Positions 43,020 through 52,239 of a stretch of DNA of 64,000 nucleotides are shown here, in pieces. The notes beneath the pieces are model-generated. The model was not told the DNA's origin, did not search any database, and saw only the letters and a program-made list of their open reading frames with translations. This DNA comes from Streptomyces sp. Go-475 (GTDB lineage Bacteria > Actinomycetota > Actinomycetes > Streptomycetales > Streptomycetaceae). The stretch is taken from the NCBI RefSeq assembly GCF_003330845.1, contig NZ_CP026121.1, forward strand, positions 8,289,501 through 8,353,500. The letters run 5' to 3'. The position numbers and the translations under genes are program-made. The number at the start of each line of letters is the position of its first letter. The stretch's first letter is position 1.

Positions 43020-43903
43020 GGTGGCTGATCACCGGAGCGGGCGGGATGCTCGGCCGGGACGTCGTCGACGAACTCACCCGGCGGGGCGAGACCGTCGCGG
43101 GCCTCGACCGCGCCGCCCTCGACATCACCCGCCCCGAGGCCGTCGACGCGGCCGTGCGGGAGCACCGCCCCGACCTCGTCGTCAACTGCGCCGCCTACAC
43201 GGCCGTCGACGACGCCGAGACCGACGAGGCCCGCGCACGGGAGATCAACGGCGACGGCCCGCGCCTGCTCGCCCGGGCCTGCGCCGCACACGGCGCCCGC
43301 CTGGTCCACGTCTCCACGGACTACGTCTTCGACGGCGAGGCCCGCACCGCCCCCTACCCGGAGGACCACCCGACGGGCCCGCGCACCGCCTACGGCCGCA
43401 CCAAGCTGGCCGGGGAGCGGGCCGTGCTCGAAGAGCTGCCCGGGGCGAGCGCGGTCGTGCGCACGGCTTGGCTCTACGGGGTCCACGGCGCTAACTTCGT
43501 GCGGACCATGATCGGTCTCGAAGCCCGCCGCGACACCGTCGACGTCGTCGACGACCAGCGCGGGCAGCCCACCTGGAGCGCGGACGTCGCCGAGCGGATC
43601 GCCGACCTCGGCCCCCGGCTCGGTCCCGACGCGCACGGCGTCTTCCACGCCACCAGCTCCGGTGAGGCCACCTGGTACGAGCTGGCCCGAGAGGTGTTCT
43701 CCCTGCTCGGCGCCGACCCGGACCGGGTGCGCCCCACCAGCAGCGCGGCCTTCCCCCGGCCCGCGCCCCGCCCGGCGTACAGCGCCCTCGCACACCGCCG
43801 GTGGCAGGAGATCGGCCTGCCGCTGCCGCGCGACTGGCGCTCCGCCCTGCACGAAGCACTGCCCCGCATCCGCAAGGAAGGTCCTCTTCGTGAAACGCCA
43901 TGA
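43016..43903 (+). CDS. rfbD: dTDP-4-dehydrorhamnose reductase
   Basis: 295 residues from ATG 43016, overlapping the rfbB stop. Last step to dTDP-L-rhamnose: NAD(P)H-dependent reduction at C4. NAD(P) motif ITGAGGMLGRDV, VNCAAYTAVDDAE, VSTDYVFDG and YGRTKLAGE (Tyr-X3-Lys) are present. The C-terminal part (about 190-290) binds the sugar. Its last 14 bases overlap the next gene's GTG start. Confidence 0.94.
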   Translation: MRWLITGAGGMLGRDVVDELTRRGETVAGLDRAALDITRPEAVDAAVREHRPDLVVNCAAYTAVDDAETDEARAREINGDGPRLLARACAAHGARLVHVSTDYVFDGEARTAPYPEDHPTGPRTAYGRTKLAGERAVLEELPGASAVVRTAWLYGVHGANFVRTMIGLEARRDTVDVVDDQRGQPTWSADVAERIADLGPRLGPDAHGVFHATSSGEATWYELAREVFSLLGADPDRVRPTSSAAFPRPAPRPAYSALAHRRWQEIGLPLPRDWRSALHEALPRIRKEGPLRETP

Positions 43904-44693
43904 GTTCCTCCGGGAACTGCACAAGGTCAGCGCCAATCGCAACTACCTGGAGATCGGCGTCAACGACGGCCGCAGTCTGCGTCTGTCCCGCGTCCCCAGC
44001 ATCGCGATCGACCCCGCCTTCAAGGTGGTCTCGGAGCTGAAGTGCGACGTCCACCTGGTGAAGGCCACCAGTGACGACTTCTTCGCCCGCGACAACCCCC
44101 TGCAGCACCTGAAGGGCGGCCGCCACCCGCTGCGCAACCTGCGCCGCGGCCGCAGCCCCTTCGGCTACTGGCGCCGCACCACGCTCGACCTCTCCTTCAT
44201 CGACGGTATGCACCTGTTCGAGTTCGCCCTGCGCGACTTCATGAACGTCGAGAAGCACTCCGACTGGTCGAGCGTGATCGTCTTCGACGACATGCTGCCG
44301 CGCAGCGTCGACGAGGCGGCCCGGGACCGGCACACCAACGCGTGGACCGGCGACGTCTACAAGATCATCGAGGTTCTGGCGCGCTACCGCCCCGACCTCG
44401 TCACGGTGCAGGTGGACACCGCCCCCACCGGCCAGCTGGTCGTCTTCGGCGCCGACCCGAACAACCGGGTCCTGCACGACAAGTACGACGAGATCATGGC
44501 CGAGTACAAGGTGCCCGACCCGCAGAAGGTCCCCGAGGCCATCCTGGAACGGGCCGGTGCCGTGCGCCCCGAGGCGCTGCTGGAGGCGGGCTTCTGGCGC
44601 GCCCTCGTCCAGGCCCGCAACCGGGGCCTGCCCCGCTCCGTGGGCTGGGAGCCCCTGCGCAAGGCCCTGCAGCAGGTCGGCGTCAGCCGCTGA
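43890..44693 (+). CDS. Class I SAM-dependent methyltransferase, Methyltransf_24-like
   Basis: 267 residues from GTG 43890, with AAGGAAGG about nine bases ahead inside rfbD. SAM site NYLEIGVNDGRSLRLSRVPS at residues 17-36; TTLDLSFIDGMHLFEFALRDF and VIVFDDMLPRS carry the acidic positions typical of cell-surface sugar or cephalosporin-hydroxylase/TylF-like methyltransferases. Overlap with the rhamnose genes suggests it O-methylates a sugar of the same surface polymer; the acceptor is not known. Confidence 0.78.
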   Translation: MKRHEFLRELHKVSANRNYLEIGVNDGRSLRLSRVPSIAIDPAFKVVSELKCDVHLVKATSDDFFARDNPLQHLKGGRHPLRNLRRGRSPFGYWRRTTLDLSFIDGMHLFEFALRDFMNVEKHSDWSSVIVFDDMLPRSVDEAARDRHTNAWTGDVYKIIEVLARYRPDLVTVQVDTAPTGQLVVFGADPNNRVLHDKYDEIMAEYKVPDPQKVPEAILERAGAVRPEALLEAGFWRALVQARNRGLPRSVGWEPLRKALQQVGVSR

Positions 44694-44706
44694 CCCGAGC
44701 CAGGCA

Positions 44707-44747
44707 CGCCGAAGGCCCGGACGCTGTGCGCGTCCGGGCCTTCGGCG
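44707..44747. terminator. Perfect 18-bp stem terminator between convergent operons
   Basis: CGCCGAAGGCCCGGACGC (44707-44724) pairs with its exact complement at 44730-44747, five-base loop. It follows the rfbABD-methyltransferase operon by 13 bases and the convergent rfbC gene by 37 bases, so serves both. Confidence 0.9.
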
Positions 44748-44784
44748 TCCTCGGTGATCTGCCTCTTCGGCTGCCGGCGGGGCT

Positions 44785-45390
44785 TCAGGCGCCCGTGCCG
44801 CGCCGCAGCTCCTCGTCGTACGCCAGGCACGCCTCGTACGACGGCAGCAGGCCCTGCCGTTCCGCCTCCGCCAGGGTCGGGGCCTGCTCGTCCTTGGGGG
44901 AGAGGATCGGGGTGATCCCCTCGGGCCACTCGATGCCCAGGGCCGGGTCGAGCGGGTGGATGCCGTGCTCGCGGTCCGGGGCGTAGCCCTCCGAGCAGAG
45001 GTACACCACCGTCGCGTCGTCGGTCAGGGCCATGAAGGCGTGGCCCAGGCCCTCCGAGAGGAACACCGCGTGCCGGGTGTCGTCGTCGAGCCGGGCCGCC
45101 TCCCACGTGCCGTACGTGGGCGAGCCCACGCGGATGTCGATCACCACGTCCAGGACGGCACCGCGCACACAGGTGACGTACTTGGCCTGGCTGGGCGGCA
45201 CGTCGGCGAAGTGCACACCGCGCAGCACGCCCCGCCGGGAGACCGAGCAGTTGGCCTGCGCCAGGGACAGGTCACGGCCCGTGGCCTCGCGGAACTCCCG
45301 ACCCCGGAACCACTCGTGGAAGCTGCCCCGGTCGTCCGGGAAGACCTTGGGTTCCAGAACCCAGGCGCCCTTTATCCCCAGTGGTCGCAT
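44785..45390 (-). CDS. rfbC: dTDP-4-dehydrorhamnose 3,5-epimerase
   Basis: 201 residues from ATG 45390 (GGAGGG ten bases ahead). Cupin-type RmlC: EPKVFPDDRGSFHEWF at the front, QANCSVSRRGVLRGVHF with the catalytic His near residue 60, and FLSEGLGHAFMAL. Completes the four-enzyme pathway although it lies on the opposite strand. Four bases after the stop of the glycosyltransferase gene, so both form one minus-strand operon. The PILSPKDEQAPTLAEAE tail is typical of actinobacterial RmlC. Confidence 0.93.
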   Translation of the reverse strand: MRPLGIKGAWVLEPKVFPDDRGSFHEWFRGREFREATGRDLSLAQANCSVSRRGVLRGVHFADVPPSQAKYVTCVRGAVLDVVIDIRVGSPTYGTWEAARLDDDTRHAVFLSEGLGHAFMALTDDATVVYLCSEGYAPDREHGIHPLDPALGIEWPEGITPILSPKDEQAPTLAEAERQGLLPSYEACLAYDEELRRGTGA

Positions 45391-45394
45391 GCTG

Positions 45395-47338
45395 TCACTG
45401 CCCTCCGGTCCTGATACGGGAAACCACCTTCCGGCGCGCGGCCCCGAGCACCCGCCGCGCACGCCGTGCCAGGCGCAGCGCGGCACCCGGCCCGGACACC
45501 GGCGTCACGAGGACGCTCCCGTCCCCGGCGCGCAGGGCGAACGGCAGTCCGGTGAAGCGGGCCCCGTCGGCGCCCGGCGTCGGGCACAGGGCCACCCGCC
45601 AGCTGCCGCTCGACAGGTCCTCGGCGGGCAGCGCGGCCGTCAGGACCGAGCCCGCCCCCTCGGCACCCGGGGAGAGCGTGCCCGGCGTCTCGACGATGCG
45701 GTTCGAGGAGACGAACCTCAGCCGGACGTCCGTGTCACCGGGCACGTGCAGGGGAAGCCGCACCCGGAACACTCCCTCGGAGACCGTGACGTCCCCCAAC
45801 TGCACGCCGCCCAGCCCGAGCCGCTTGCTCCGCGTACCCAGTTCCAGGGAGAGGTTGCCGTGCGGGTCCGTCCAGTACGGCAGGACCGCGCGCTCGCCGA
45901 CGACACCCGCCCCGGGGGCGGGCCGGTCCGGCCCGGCCGCCGGGCCCAGGCGGCACTCCTTGGTCCACCCGCCGAGCTTGACCCGCACGACCGCGTCCCA
46001 GACACCGTCGCCCGGCAGGTCGGCCGGGTCGACGGTGGCGGTCGCCCGCAGCACCAGCCGGACCTCCTCGCCGCCGTCGACGGGCACGGTCTCCCGGCTG
46101 AACTCCACCGGCTGGAAGTACTGCGCGGCGCTGGAGCGTTCCCGCAGCAGCAGATCGGCCGTGGCCTGCCCGAAGCGCGCGGCGGTCTCGGAGGACACCC
46201 ACGCCACCGCCTCCGGCACGTCCTTCGGCGCGTCGGTCAGCGGCGTCGCCTCGGCGTCGGCGGGGAAGGCCATCGGCTCGCCGCCGGAGAGGTACTCGGC
46301 CGTGAAGGAGACCCGCAGGGAGCCCTCCCGCCACTCCACCTCGCCGGGGGTCGCCCGCGGGGCGAGTCCCGCCTCCCACTGGGCGAAGGACACCACGTCG
46401 TCGTACCGGTCGGCCGCCGTCAGCGCGGCGACGACCTGCTGCGTCGGCTGCAGACCGGCCGCCACACCGGGGCCGAAGCGCTCGACGACGACCTCGTGGA
46501 TCTCCGCGAACAGCTCCCGGCGGTAGTCGTCCGGCAGGTTCAGAAAACGCCGGGCCCGCAGCCGCTCGACCATCTCCACCCGCAGCCAGCGCCGGAAGAG
46601 CTTGTCGCGCACCGGGCCGGGCTCGGTGTAGCGCTCGACGACGTCGAGGGCCTCGCGGAGGTTCTTGAAGTAGCCGACGGGATCGAAGCGCTCGAAGCCG
46701 GCGTTGGAGCCGTCGTCCCGCCGCAGGTGGTAGTAGCAGACGTAGTCGCTGAGCACGGAGACGTTCTCCGCGCGCAGATACGCCTCGGCGATGAAGACGT
46801 GGTCCTCCAGCCGCCGCCTGCCCTCGGGGAAGCGCAGGCCGATGCGGTCCAGGAAGGCCCGGCGGATCATCTTGTGCGGGGTGAGGCTGTCGATGAGCGG
46901 GGCGTTCGAGACCGTGGCCCGCGGGTGGTTGCGGCGGAACAGCTCCACCGGCACCCCGCGGCCCTTGCCGGCCATCTTGCCCACGATCACGTCGGCGCCG
47001 TTGGCCACGCCGTACTCGTACATCCGCTCCAGGGCCTCGTCGCCCAGGTAGTCGTCGTTGTCGACGAACATGACGAACTCGCCGCGGGAGGCCTCGATGC
47101 CGACGTTGCGGGGCTTGCCCGACCAGCCGGAGTTCTCCTGGTGGATGACCTTCATCCGGGGGTCCTCGGCGGCGAGCCGGTCGAGCCGGGCCGGGGTCTC
47201 GTCGGTCGAGCCGTCGTCGACGAAGATCACCTCGTACTCGTCGGGAGGCAGCGACTGCCGCTGCAGCGAGGAGATGCAGTCCTCGATGTAGATCCCCGGG
47301 TTGTAGACGGGGATGATGACGCTGACCTTGACCGGCAT
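45395..47338 (-). CDS. GT2 glycosyltransferase, TarS/TarP-like, for a cell-wall glycopolymer
   Basis: 647 residues. The GT-A domain (1-330) begins VKVSVIIPVYNPGIYIEDCI with VIFVDDGSTDETP and the metal motif FVDNDDYL (about 92-99); RRLEDHVFIAEAYL is the acceptor-side segment with catalytic acid. Residues ~340-640 form a beta-rich C-terminal part, like the trimer-forming tail of wall-teichoic-acid glycosyltransferases TarS and TarP. No signal or membrane segment. It shares an operon with rfbC and probably uses an activated sugar to decorate a teichoic-acid-like polymer; rhamnose is plausible but unproven. Confidence 0.85.
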   Translation of the reverse strand: MPVKVSVIIPVYNPGIYIEDCISSLQRQSLPPDEYEVIFVDDGSTDETPARLDRLAAEDPRMKVIHQENSGWSGKPRNVGIEASRGEFVMFVDNDDYLGDEALERMYEYGVANGADVIVGKMAGKGRGVPVELFRRNHPRATVSNAPLIDSLTPHKMIRRAFLDRIGLRFPEGRRRLEDHVFIAEAYLRAENVSVLSDYVCYYHLRRDDGSNAGFERFDPVGYFKNLREALDVVERYTEPGPVRDKLFRRWLRVEMVERLRARRFLNLPDDYRRELFAEIHEVVVERFGPGVAAGLQPTQQVVAALTAADRYDDVVSFAQWEAGLAPRATPGEVEWREGSLRVSFTAEYLSGGEPMAFPADAEATPLTDAPKDVPEAVAWVSSETAARFGQATADLLLRERSSAAQYFQPVEFSRETVPVDGGEEVRLVLRATATVDPADLPGDGVWDAVVRVKLGGWTKECRLGPAAGPDRPAPGAGVVGERAVLPYWTDPHGNLSLELGTRSKRLGLGGVQLGDVTVSEGVFRVRLPLHVPGDTDVRLRFVSSNRIVETPGTLSPGAEGAGSVLTAALPAEDLSSGSWRVALCPTPGADGARFTGLPFALRAGDGSVLVTPVSGPGAALRLARRARRVLGAARRKVVSRIRTGGQ

Positions 47339-47544
47339 CGGGTTTCCGGGCCCCTTCGGGTCGCTCGCCGTAGACGTCCTGTTGTACCGCGCGTTGCCCG
47401 ATGCTAACCCGGTCGGCGATGTCTCCTCACCTTTCGAGACCGGGCCGTGATCATCCCGCGCGGGGCAACTGGGCTGCCCTGTCTATCTGTTCGCGGTCAA
47501 GCAGGGTGCGGTGCGGAGCGGCGGCCGGGCTCTAGGCTGAGGTC

Positions 47545-48054
47545 GTGCGCCTGCTCCTCATGTCCGACACCCACCTGCCCAAGCGGGCCAGGGAACTGCC
47601 CGCCCCTCTGCTGGCCGAACTGCCGCGGGCCGACGTCGTCTTCCACGCCGGCGACTGGGTCGACACGGCCACCCTCGACCTGCTGGAGGCCCGCTCCCGC
47701 AGACTCGTCGCCGTGTACGGCAACAACGACGGGCCGGACCTGCGCGCCCGGCTGCCCGAGGTGGCGTACGCGGAACTGGGCGGGCTGCGCTTCGGCGTGA
47801 TCCACGAGACGGGCCCCGCCCAGGGCCGCGAGCGGCGCTGCGCCGCCCGCTTCCCCGACCTCGACGTGCTGGTCTTCGGCCACAGCCACATCCCCTGGGA
47901 CACCACCGCGCCCACCGGCCTGCGGCTGCTCAACCCCGGTTCGCCGACCGACCGCCGCCGGCAGCCGCACTGCACGTACCTGACCGCCACCGTCGCCGAC
48001 GGCCGGCTCAGCGACGTGGAACTGCACCGGCTGCCGCCCCGCCCACCGCGCTGA
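47545..48054 (+). CDS. Metallophosphoesterase, YfcE/MJ0936-like
   Basis: 169 residues from GTG. Calcineurin-like metal motifs in order: SDTHLP (residues 7-12), HAGDWVD (about 36-42), YGNNDG (about 58-63), FGVIHETG, and GHSHIP near 112-117. This is the YfcE-type compact phosphodiesterase. The natural substrate is uncertain (cyclic or nucleotidyl phosphodiesters). Stands alone, diverging from the glycosyltransferase gene. Confidence 0.87.
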   Translation: MRLLLMSDTHLPKRARELPAPLLAELPRADVVFHAGDWVDTATLDLLEARSRRLVAVYGNNDGPDLRARLPEVAYAELGGLRFGVIHETGPAQGRERRCAARFPDLDVLVFGHSHIPWDTTAPTGLRLLNPGSPTDRRRQPHCTYLTATVADGRLSDVELHRLPPRPPR

Positions 48055-48087
48055 TCGCCGCAGAGACGGCCGTGACATGATCGGCCC

Positions 48088-48891
48088 ATGAGTCGGGACG
48101 AGCAGTACCTCCTGGACAACCGGCAGGCCGAGGCCGGAACCCGTTTCGACGCGCTGGCCGCCCTGTTCGACGCCTCCACGTTCCGGCACGTCGAGGCGGT
48201 CGGCATCGCCGAGGGATGGCGGTGCTGGGAGGTCGGCGCCGGCGGGCCGAGCGTGGCCGCCTGGCTCCGCGAGCGCGTCGGGCCGTCCGGGCGGGTGCTC
48301 GCCACCGACATCGACGTGTCCTGGACCGGCACGGCCGCCACCGAGGGGGTCGAGGTACTCCGCCACGACGTCGGCCGCGACGCCCCTCCGGCCGGTCCCT
48401 TCGACCTGGTGCACGCCCGTCTCGTCCTGGTCCACGTCGCCGAACGCGACGCCGCGCTGCGCGCCATGGTCCAGGCGCTGCGCCCCGGCGGATGGCTGCT
48501 GCTGGAGGACGCCGACCCCGCGCTGCAACCGCTGATCTGTCCCGACGAGCACGGCCCCGAGCAGGAACTGGCCAACCGGCTCCGCGCAGGCTTCCGCGAA
48601 CTGCTGCGGCGGCGCGGCGCCGACCTCGCCTACGGACGCCGACTGCCGCGGCTGCTGCGCGAGGCCGGCCTCGTCGGCGTCGAGGCCGACGCCCACTTCC
48701 CGATCACCTCGCCCGCCTGCGACGTCCTGGAGGCCGCCACCGTCCGGCAGGTGCGGGACAAGCTCGTCGCCGCGGGCCTGGCCACCGACGAGGAGATCGA
48801 GCGGCACCTCGCCGCCGTCGAGGCGGGACGCCTTGACCTCGCCACCTCGCCGATGATCTCCGCGTGGGGCCGCAAGCCCTTCGACGCCTGA
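48088..48891 (+). CDS. SAM-dependent methyltransferase
   Basis: 267 residues, 33 bases after the phosphoesterase gene. SAM motif CWEVGAGGPSVAAWL (about 50-64), acidic motif LATDIDVSW, and LVHARLVLVHVAERD as motif post-I. The N-terminal EQYLLDNRQAEAGTRFDALAALFD is typical of the UbiE/Methyltransf_11-like small-molecule group in Streptomyces. Substrate unknown. Its stop is one base from the convergent XdhC gene's stop. Confidence 0.82.
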   Translation: MSRDEQYLLDNRQAEAGTRFDALAALFDASTFRHVEAVGIAEGWRCWEVGAGGPSVAAWLRERVGPSGRVLATDIDVSWTGTAATEGVEVLRHDVGRDAPPAGPFDLVHARLVLVHVAERDAALRAMVQALRPGGWLLLEDADPALQPLICPDEHGPEQELANRLRAGFRELLRRRGADLAYGRRLPRLLREAGLVGVEADAHFPITSPACDVLEAATVRQVRDKLVAAGLATDEEIERHLAAVEAGRLDLATSPMISAWGRKPFDA

Positions 48892-48892
48892 T

Positions 48893-49999
48893 TCAGCGGG
48901 GCCGGGGCGGATGCACCGCTCCCTCCGTCACGGTCAGCGGGGCGCCGGTGCCTCCCCAGCGCAGCGCCACGATCTCGGCCGCGACCGACACCGCCACCTC
49001 CTCGGGCGTCCGGGCGCCGAGGTCGAGCCCGACCGGTGAACGCAGCCGGGACAGCTCGTGCCGCCCGAGTCCCGCCTCGGCCAGCCGCCTCGCCCGGTCG
49101 TCGTGGGTACGGCGGCTGCCCATCGCCCCGATGTAGGCGGCCGGGCGGCGCAGCGCCTCGGTCAGCAGCGGCACGTCGAACTTGGGGTCGTGCGTGAGCA
49201 CGCAGATCACCGTGCGCTCGTCGGTGTCCGTGTCGCGCAGATAGCGGTGCGGCCACTCGGCGACCACCTCGACGCCCTCGGGGAAGCGCCGGGGCGTCGC
49301 GAACACCGGGCGGGCGTCGCAGACGGTGACCCGGTAGCCGAGGAAGTCCCCGATGCGGGCCACGGCCGCCGCGTAGTCGATCGCGCCGAACACCAGCATC
49401 CGGGGCGGCGGCGCGAACGACTGCAGGAAGACGCCGACGGAGTCCTCGCGGCGCTGCCCCTCGGGCCCGTAGTGCCGCAGGCCGGTGGCGCCCAGGGCGA
49501 GCTCGCCGCGCGCGTCGGCGGTGACGGCCGCGTCCAGGCCGCTCGCGCCGAGCGTGCCCGAGACCCGGTCCGGCCAGACGGCCAGCGACGCCCCGCGCCG
49601 CGCCGGACCGCCGGTCACCGTGGCCACCGTCACCGGCTCGCCCGCCGCGACCGAGTCGGCGACCGCGCCGAACGCCGGATCCAGCCCGGGCGTCACGGGA
49701 CGCACGAGCACCGTGATCTCCCCACCGCAGGTCAGACCGACGGCGAAGGCGTCCTCGTCGCTGTAGCCGAAGGTCTCCAGCCGGGCCTCGCCGCTCGCCA
49801 CGGCCTCCTGCGCCAGCTCGAACACCGCGCCCTCGACACAGCCCCCGGACACACTGCCCACGACCTCGTCGTCCGGGCCCACCGCCATCGCCGCACCCGG
49901 GTCGCGCGGCGCGCTGCGGCTGACCTCCACGACCGTGGCGAGGCCGAACGGGAGCCCGGCCGCGTACCAGCGGCCGAGCACCGGGAGAACGTCACGCAC
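48893..49999 (-). CDS. XdhC/CoxI family protein
   Basis: 368 residues from GTG 49999, which has GGAGAGGAG seven bases ahead; a longer GTG at 50020 would place that site inside the gene. N-terminal XdhC_CoxI domain (VRDVLPVLGRWYAAGLPFGLATVVEV, SVSGGCVEGAV), then a GLTCGGEITV Cys motif, and a C-terminal Rossmann-like XdhC_C (RMLVFGAIDYAAAVARIGDFLGYRVTVCD, YIGAMGS). Such proteins bind molybdenum cofactor and insert it in its sulfurated form into xanthine dehydrogenase-type enzymes. No molybdoenzyme gene is in this window, so it is an orphan here. Confidence 0.87.
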   Translation of the reverse strand: MRDVLPVLGRWYAAGLPFGLATVVEVSRSAPRDPGAAMAVGPDDEVVGSVSGGCVEGAVFELAQEAVASGEARLETFGYSDEDAFAVGLTCGGEITVLVRPVTPGLDPAFGAVADSVAAGEPVTVATVTGGPARRGASLAVWPDRVSGTLGASGLDAAVTADARGELALGATGLRHYGPEGQRREDSVGVFLQSFAPPPRMLVFGAIDYAAAVARIGDFLGYRVTVCDARPVFATPRRFPEGVEVVAEWPHRYLRDTDTDERTVICVLTHDPKFDVPLLTEALRRPAAYIGAMGSRRTHDDRARRLAEAGLGRHELSRLRSPVGLDLGARTPEEVAVSVAAEIVALRWGGTGAPLTVTEGAVHPPRPR

Positions 50000-50125
50000 G
50001 AGCCGCTCCTCTCCTTGCACGCACCCGCCCGGGTACCCCGGCGGCGGTTAATTCCGTTGTGACTCCCGGGCCCGTCTGCTGCACTGCACGGGACAGCGAC
50101 GTCCCCGAGTCCCGAGGAGTTCCGG

Positions 50126-50236
50126 ATGCGCACTGCGTTCATGTCCCCCCAGGCAGGAACAGCCCCCTCTCCGAAGGACATGACGCTTCGTGCACATGCT
50201 CAACCTTGGAATCCTCGCCCATGTCGACGCCGGTAA
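50126..50236 (+). CDS. Short upstream ORF overlapping the otr(A)-like gene, possible leader peptide
   Basis: 36 codons from ATG 50126 with GAGGAG seven bases ahead, ending TAA at 50236. Sequence starts MRTAFMSPQAGTAPSP. It overlaps the first 47 bases of the ribosomal-protection gene in another frame. The main gene's own site is weak (GAAGGA 12 bases before GTG). Ribosomes translating this ORF could thus control access to the main start, as leader peptides do in other tetracycline-protection genes. Only the sequence arrangement is seen; regulation is inferred. Confidence 0.4.
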   Translation: MRTAFMSPQAGTAPSPKDMTLRAHAQPWNPRPCRRR

Positions 50237-52163
50237 GACCAGCCTGACCGAGCGGCTGCTCCATTCGGCCGGGGTGATCGACGAGATCGGCAGCGTCGAC
50301 GACGGCAGCACCCGCACCGACACCCTCGCACTGGAGCGGCAGCGCGGCATCACCATCAAGTCCGCCGTCGTCTCGTTCCCGCTCGACGGTGTGACGGTCA
50401 ACCTCATCGACACACCCGGTCACCCGGACTTCATCGCCGAGGTGGAGCGCGTGCTCGGCGTGCTGGACGGCGTCGTCCTGGTCGTCTCCGCCGTCGAAGG
50501 GGTGCAGGCCCAGACGCGGGTGCTGATGCGGACGCTGCGTCGGCTGGGCATCCCGACCCTGCTCTTCGTCAACAAGATCGACCGGCGCGGGGCGGGCCAC
50601 GAGGAGGTGCTGCGGGGCATCTCGGCCCGGCTGACCCCCGCGATCGTGCCGATGGGGACCGTCACCGGCCTCGGCACGCGTGCGGCCCGCTTCGTCCCCG
50701 GGCCCGGACCGGCCGCCGCGCTGGACGTCCTCGCCGACCACGACGACACGCTGCTGTCCGCGTACGTCGAGGACACCGTCACGGACACCCTGCTGCACCG
50801 GGCCCTCGCCGCGCAGACCCGCCAGGCCCTGGTCCACCCGGTCTACTTCGGCTCCGCCGCCACGGGCGCCGGCGTCGACGCGCTCCTGGCCGGTGTCGAG
50901 GCACTGCTGCCGCCGGCCGAGGGGGACGCGGACGGGCCGGTCTCGGCCACCGTGTTCAAGGTCGAGCGGGGCCCGGCGGGGGAGAGGGTCGCCTACGCCC
51001 GGATGTTCTCCGGCACCCTGCGCACCCGCGACCGGATCCCCTGCGGAGATGACGGGACCGAGCGCCGCATCACCGGGATCAGCGTCTTCGCCCACGGCAC
51101 GGCCGCTCCCGCTGACGCGGTCGTCGCCGGCCAGATCGCCCGCCTCACCGGCCTCGGCGACATCAGGATCGGCGACGCGCTCGGCGCACCCCGCAAGACG
51201 TACGAGCACGTCTTCGCCCCGCCCACCCTGGAGACGGTCGTCGTCCCCGGCCCGGACGCGCACCGGGGAGCGCTCCACCTCGCGCTCACCCACCTCGCCG
51301 AACAGGACCCGCTGATCGGCCTGCGCCACGACGAACGCCGGCAGGAGACCTCCGTCTCCCTCTACGGCGAGGTGCAGAAGGAGGTCGTCCAGGCCACCCT
51401 CGCCGACGAGTACGGCCTCCACGTCACCTTCCGCGAGACCACGCCGCTGTGCGTCGAACGGCTCGTCGGCACCGGACAGGCCGTGGAGTTCAACCAGAAG
51501 GACGGCAACCCGTTCCTCGCGACGGTCGGTCTGCGCGTCGAGCCCGCACCGGCCGGGTCGGGCATCGACTTCCGGCTGGAGGTGGAGCTCGGCTCGATGC
51601 CGTACGCCTTCTTCAAGGCCGTCGAGGAGACCGTGCGCGAGACCCTCGACCAGGGGCTGCACGGCTGGCGGATCCCCGACTGCGTGGTCACCATGACGCA
51701 CAGCGGCTACTCGCCCCGCCAGAGCCACGCCCACCAGGGCTTCGACAAGAGCATGTCGAGCACCGGGGCGGACTTCCGCGGCCTGACGCCGCTGGTGCTC
51801 GTCGAGGCGCTGCGGCGGGCCGGGACCCGGGTGCACGAACCGATGCACCGCTTCCGCGTCGAGGCCCCGGCCGACACCCTCGGCGCCCTGCTGCCGGTCC
51901 TGGCCGGGCTCGCGGCCGTACCCGAGACGACGCGGAACCAGGGGGACGTCTGCGTCCTCGAAGGCACCGTGCCGGCGGCCCGGGTGCACAGCCTCGAACA
52001 GCGGCTGCCCGGGCTCACCCGGGGCGAGGGCGAGCTGGAGAGCGCCTTCGCACACTATGCGCCAGTTACGCACGGCACGGTCCCCGAACGTCCGCGCACC
52101 GACCACAACCCCCTGAACAGGAAGGAGTACTTGTTGAACGTGACACGAAGAGTGGGCGGCTGA
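50190..52163 (+). CDS. Otr(A)/Tet(M)-like tetracycline ribosomal-protection GTPase
   Basis: 657 residues (Otr(A) has 663), from GTG 50190 or ATG 50196. Elongation-factor-G-like: G1 AHVDAGKTSL (residues 9-18), G2/switch I ERQRGITI, G3 DTPGH, G4 NKID, then the EF-G domain II barrel, domain III (LAEQDPLIGLRHDE) and IV (YGEVQKEVVQATLADEYGL), with a C-terminal NPLNRKEYLLNV end, as in Otr(A). It removes tetracycline from the ribosome by GTP hydrolysis. The strong match in domains IV-V distinguishes it from true EF-G (~700 residues). No tetracycline pathway genes are close, so likely intrinsic resistance or another ribosomal role. Confidence 0.88.
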   Translation: MHMLNLGILAHVDAGKTSLTERLLHSAGVIDEIGSVDDGSTRTDTLALERQRGITIKSAVVSFPLDGVTVNLIDTPGHPDFIAEVERVLGVLDGVVLVVSAVEGVQAQTRVLMRTLRRLGIPTLLFVNKIDRRGAGHEEVLRGISARLTPAIVPMGTVTGLGTRAARFVPGPGPAAALDVLADHDDTLLSAYVEDTVTDTLLHRALAAQTRQALVHPVYFGSAATGAGVDALLAGVEALLPPAEGDADGPVSATVFKVERGPAGERVAYARMFSGTLRTRDRIPCGDDGTERRITGISVFAHGTAAPADAVVAGQIARLTGLGDIRIGDALGAPRKTYEHVFAPPTLETVVVPGPDAHRGALHLALTHLAEQDPLIGLRHDERRQETSVSLYGEVQKEVVQATLADEYGLHVTFRETTPLCVERLVGTGQAVEFNQKDGNPFLATVGLRVEPAPAGSGIDFRLEVELGSMPYAFFKAVEETVRETLDQGLHGWRIPDCVVTMTHSGYSPRQSHAHQGFDKSMSSTGADFRGLTPLVLVEALRRAGTRVHEPMHRFRVEAPADTLGALLPVLAGLAAVPETTRNQGDVCVLEGTVPAARVHSLEQRLPGLTRGEGELESAFAHYAPVTHGTVPERPRTDHNPLNRKEYLLNVTRRVGG

Positions 52164-52239
52164 GGTGTGCGCGCTGGCCGAGAGGGAACTTACTCCGGAG
52201 TCAGGGGTGTTGACGGTGTCCTGATATCGCCGGACTGTA

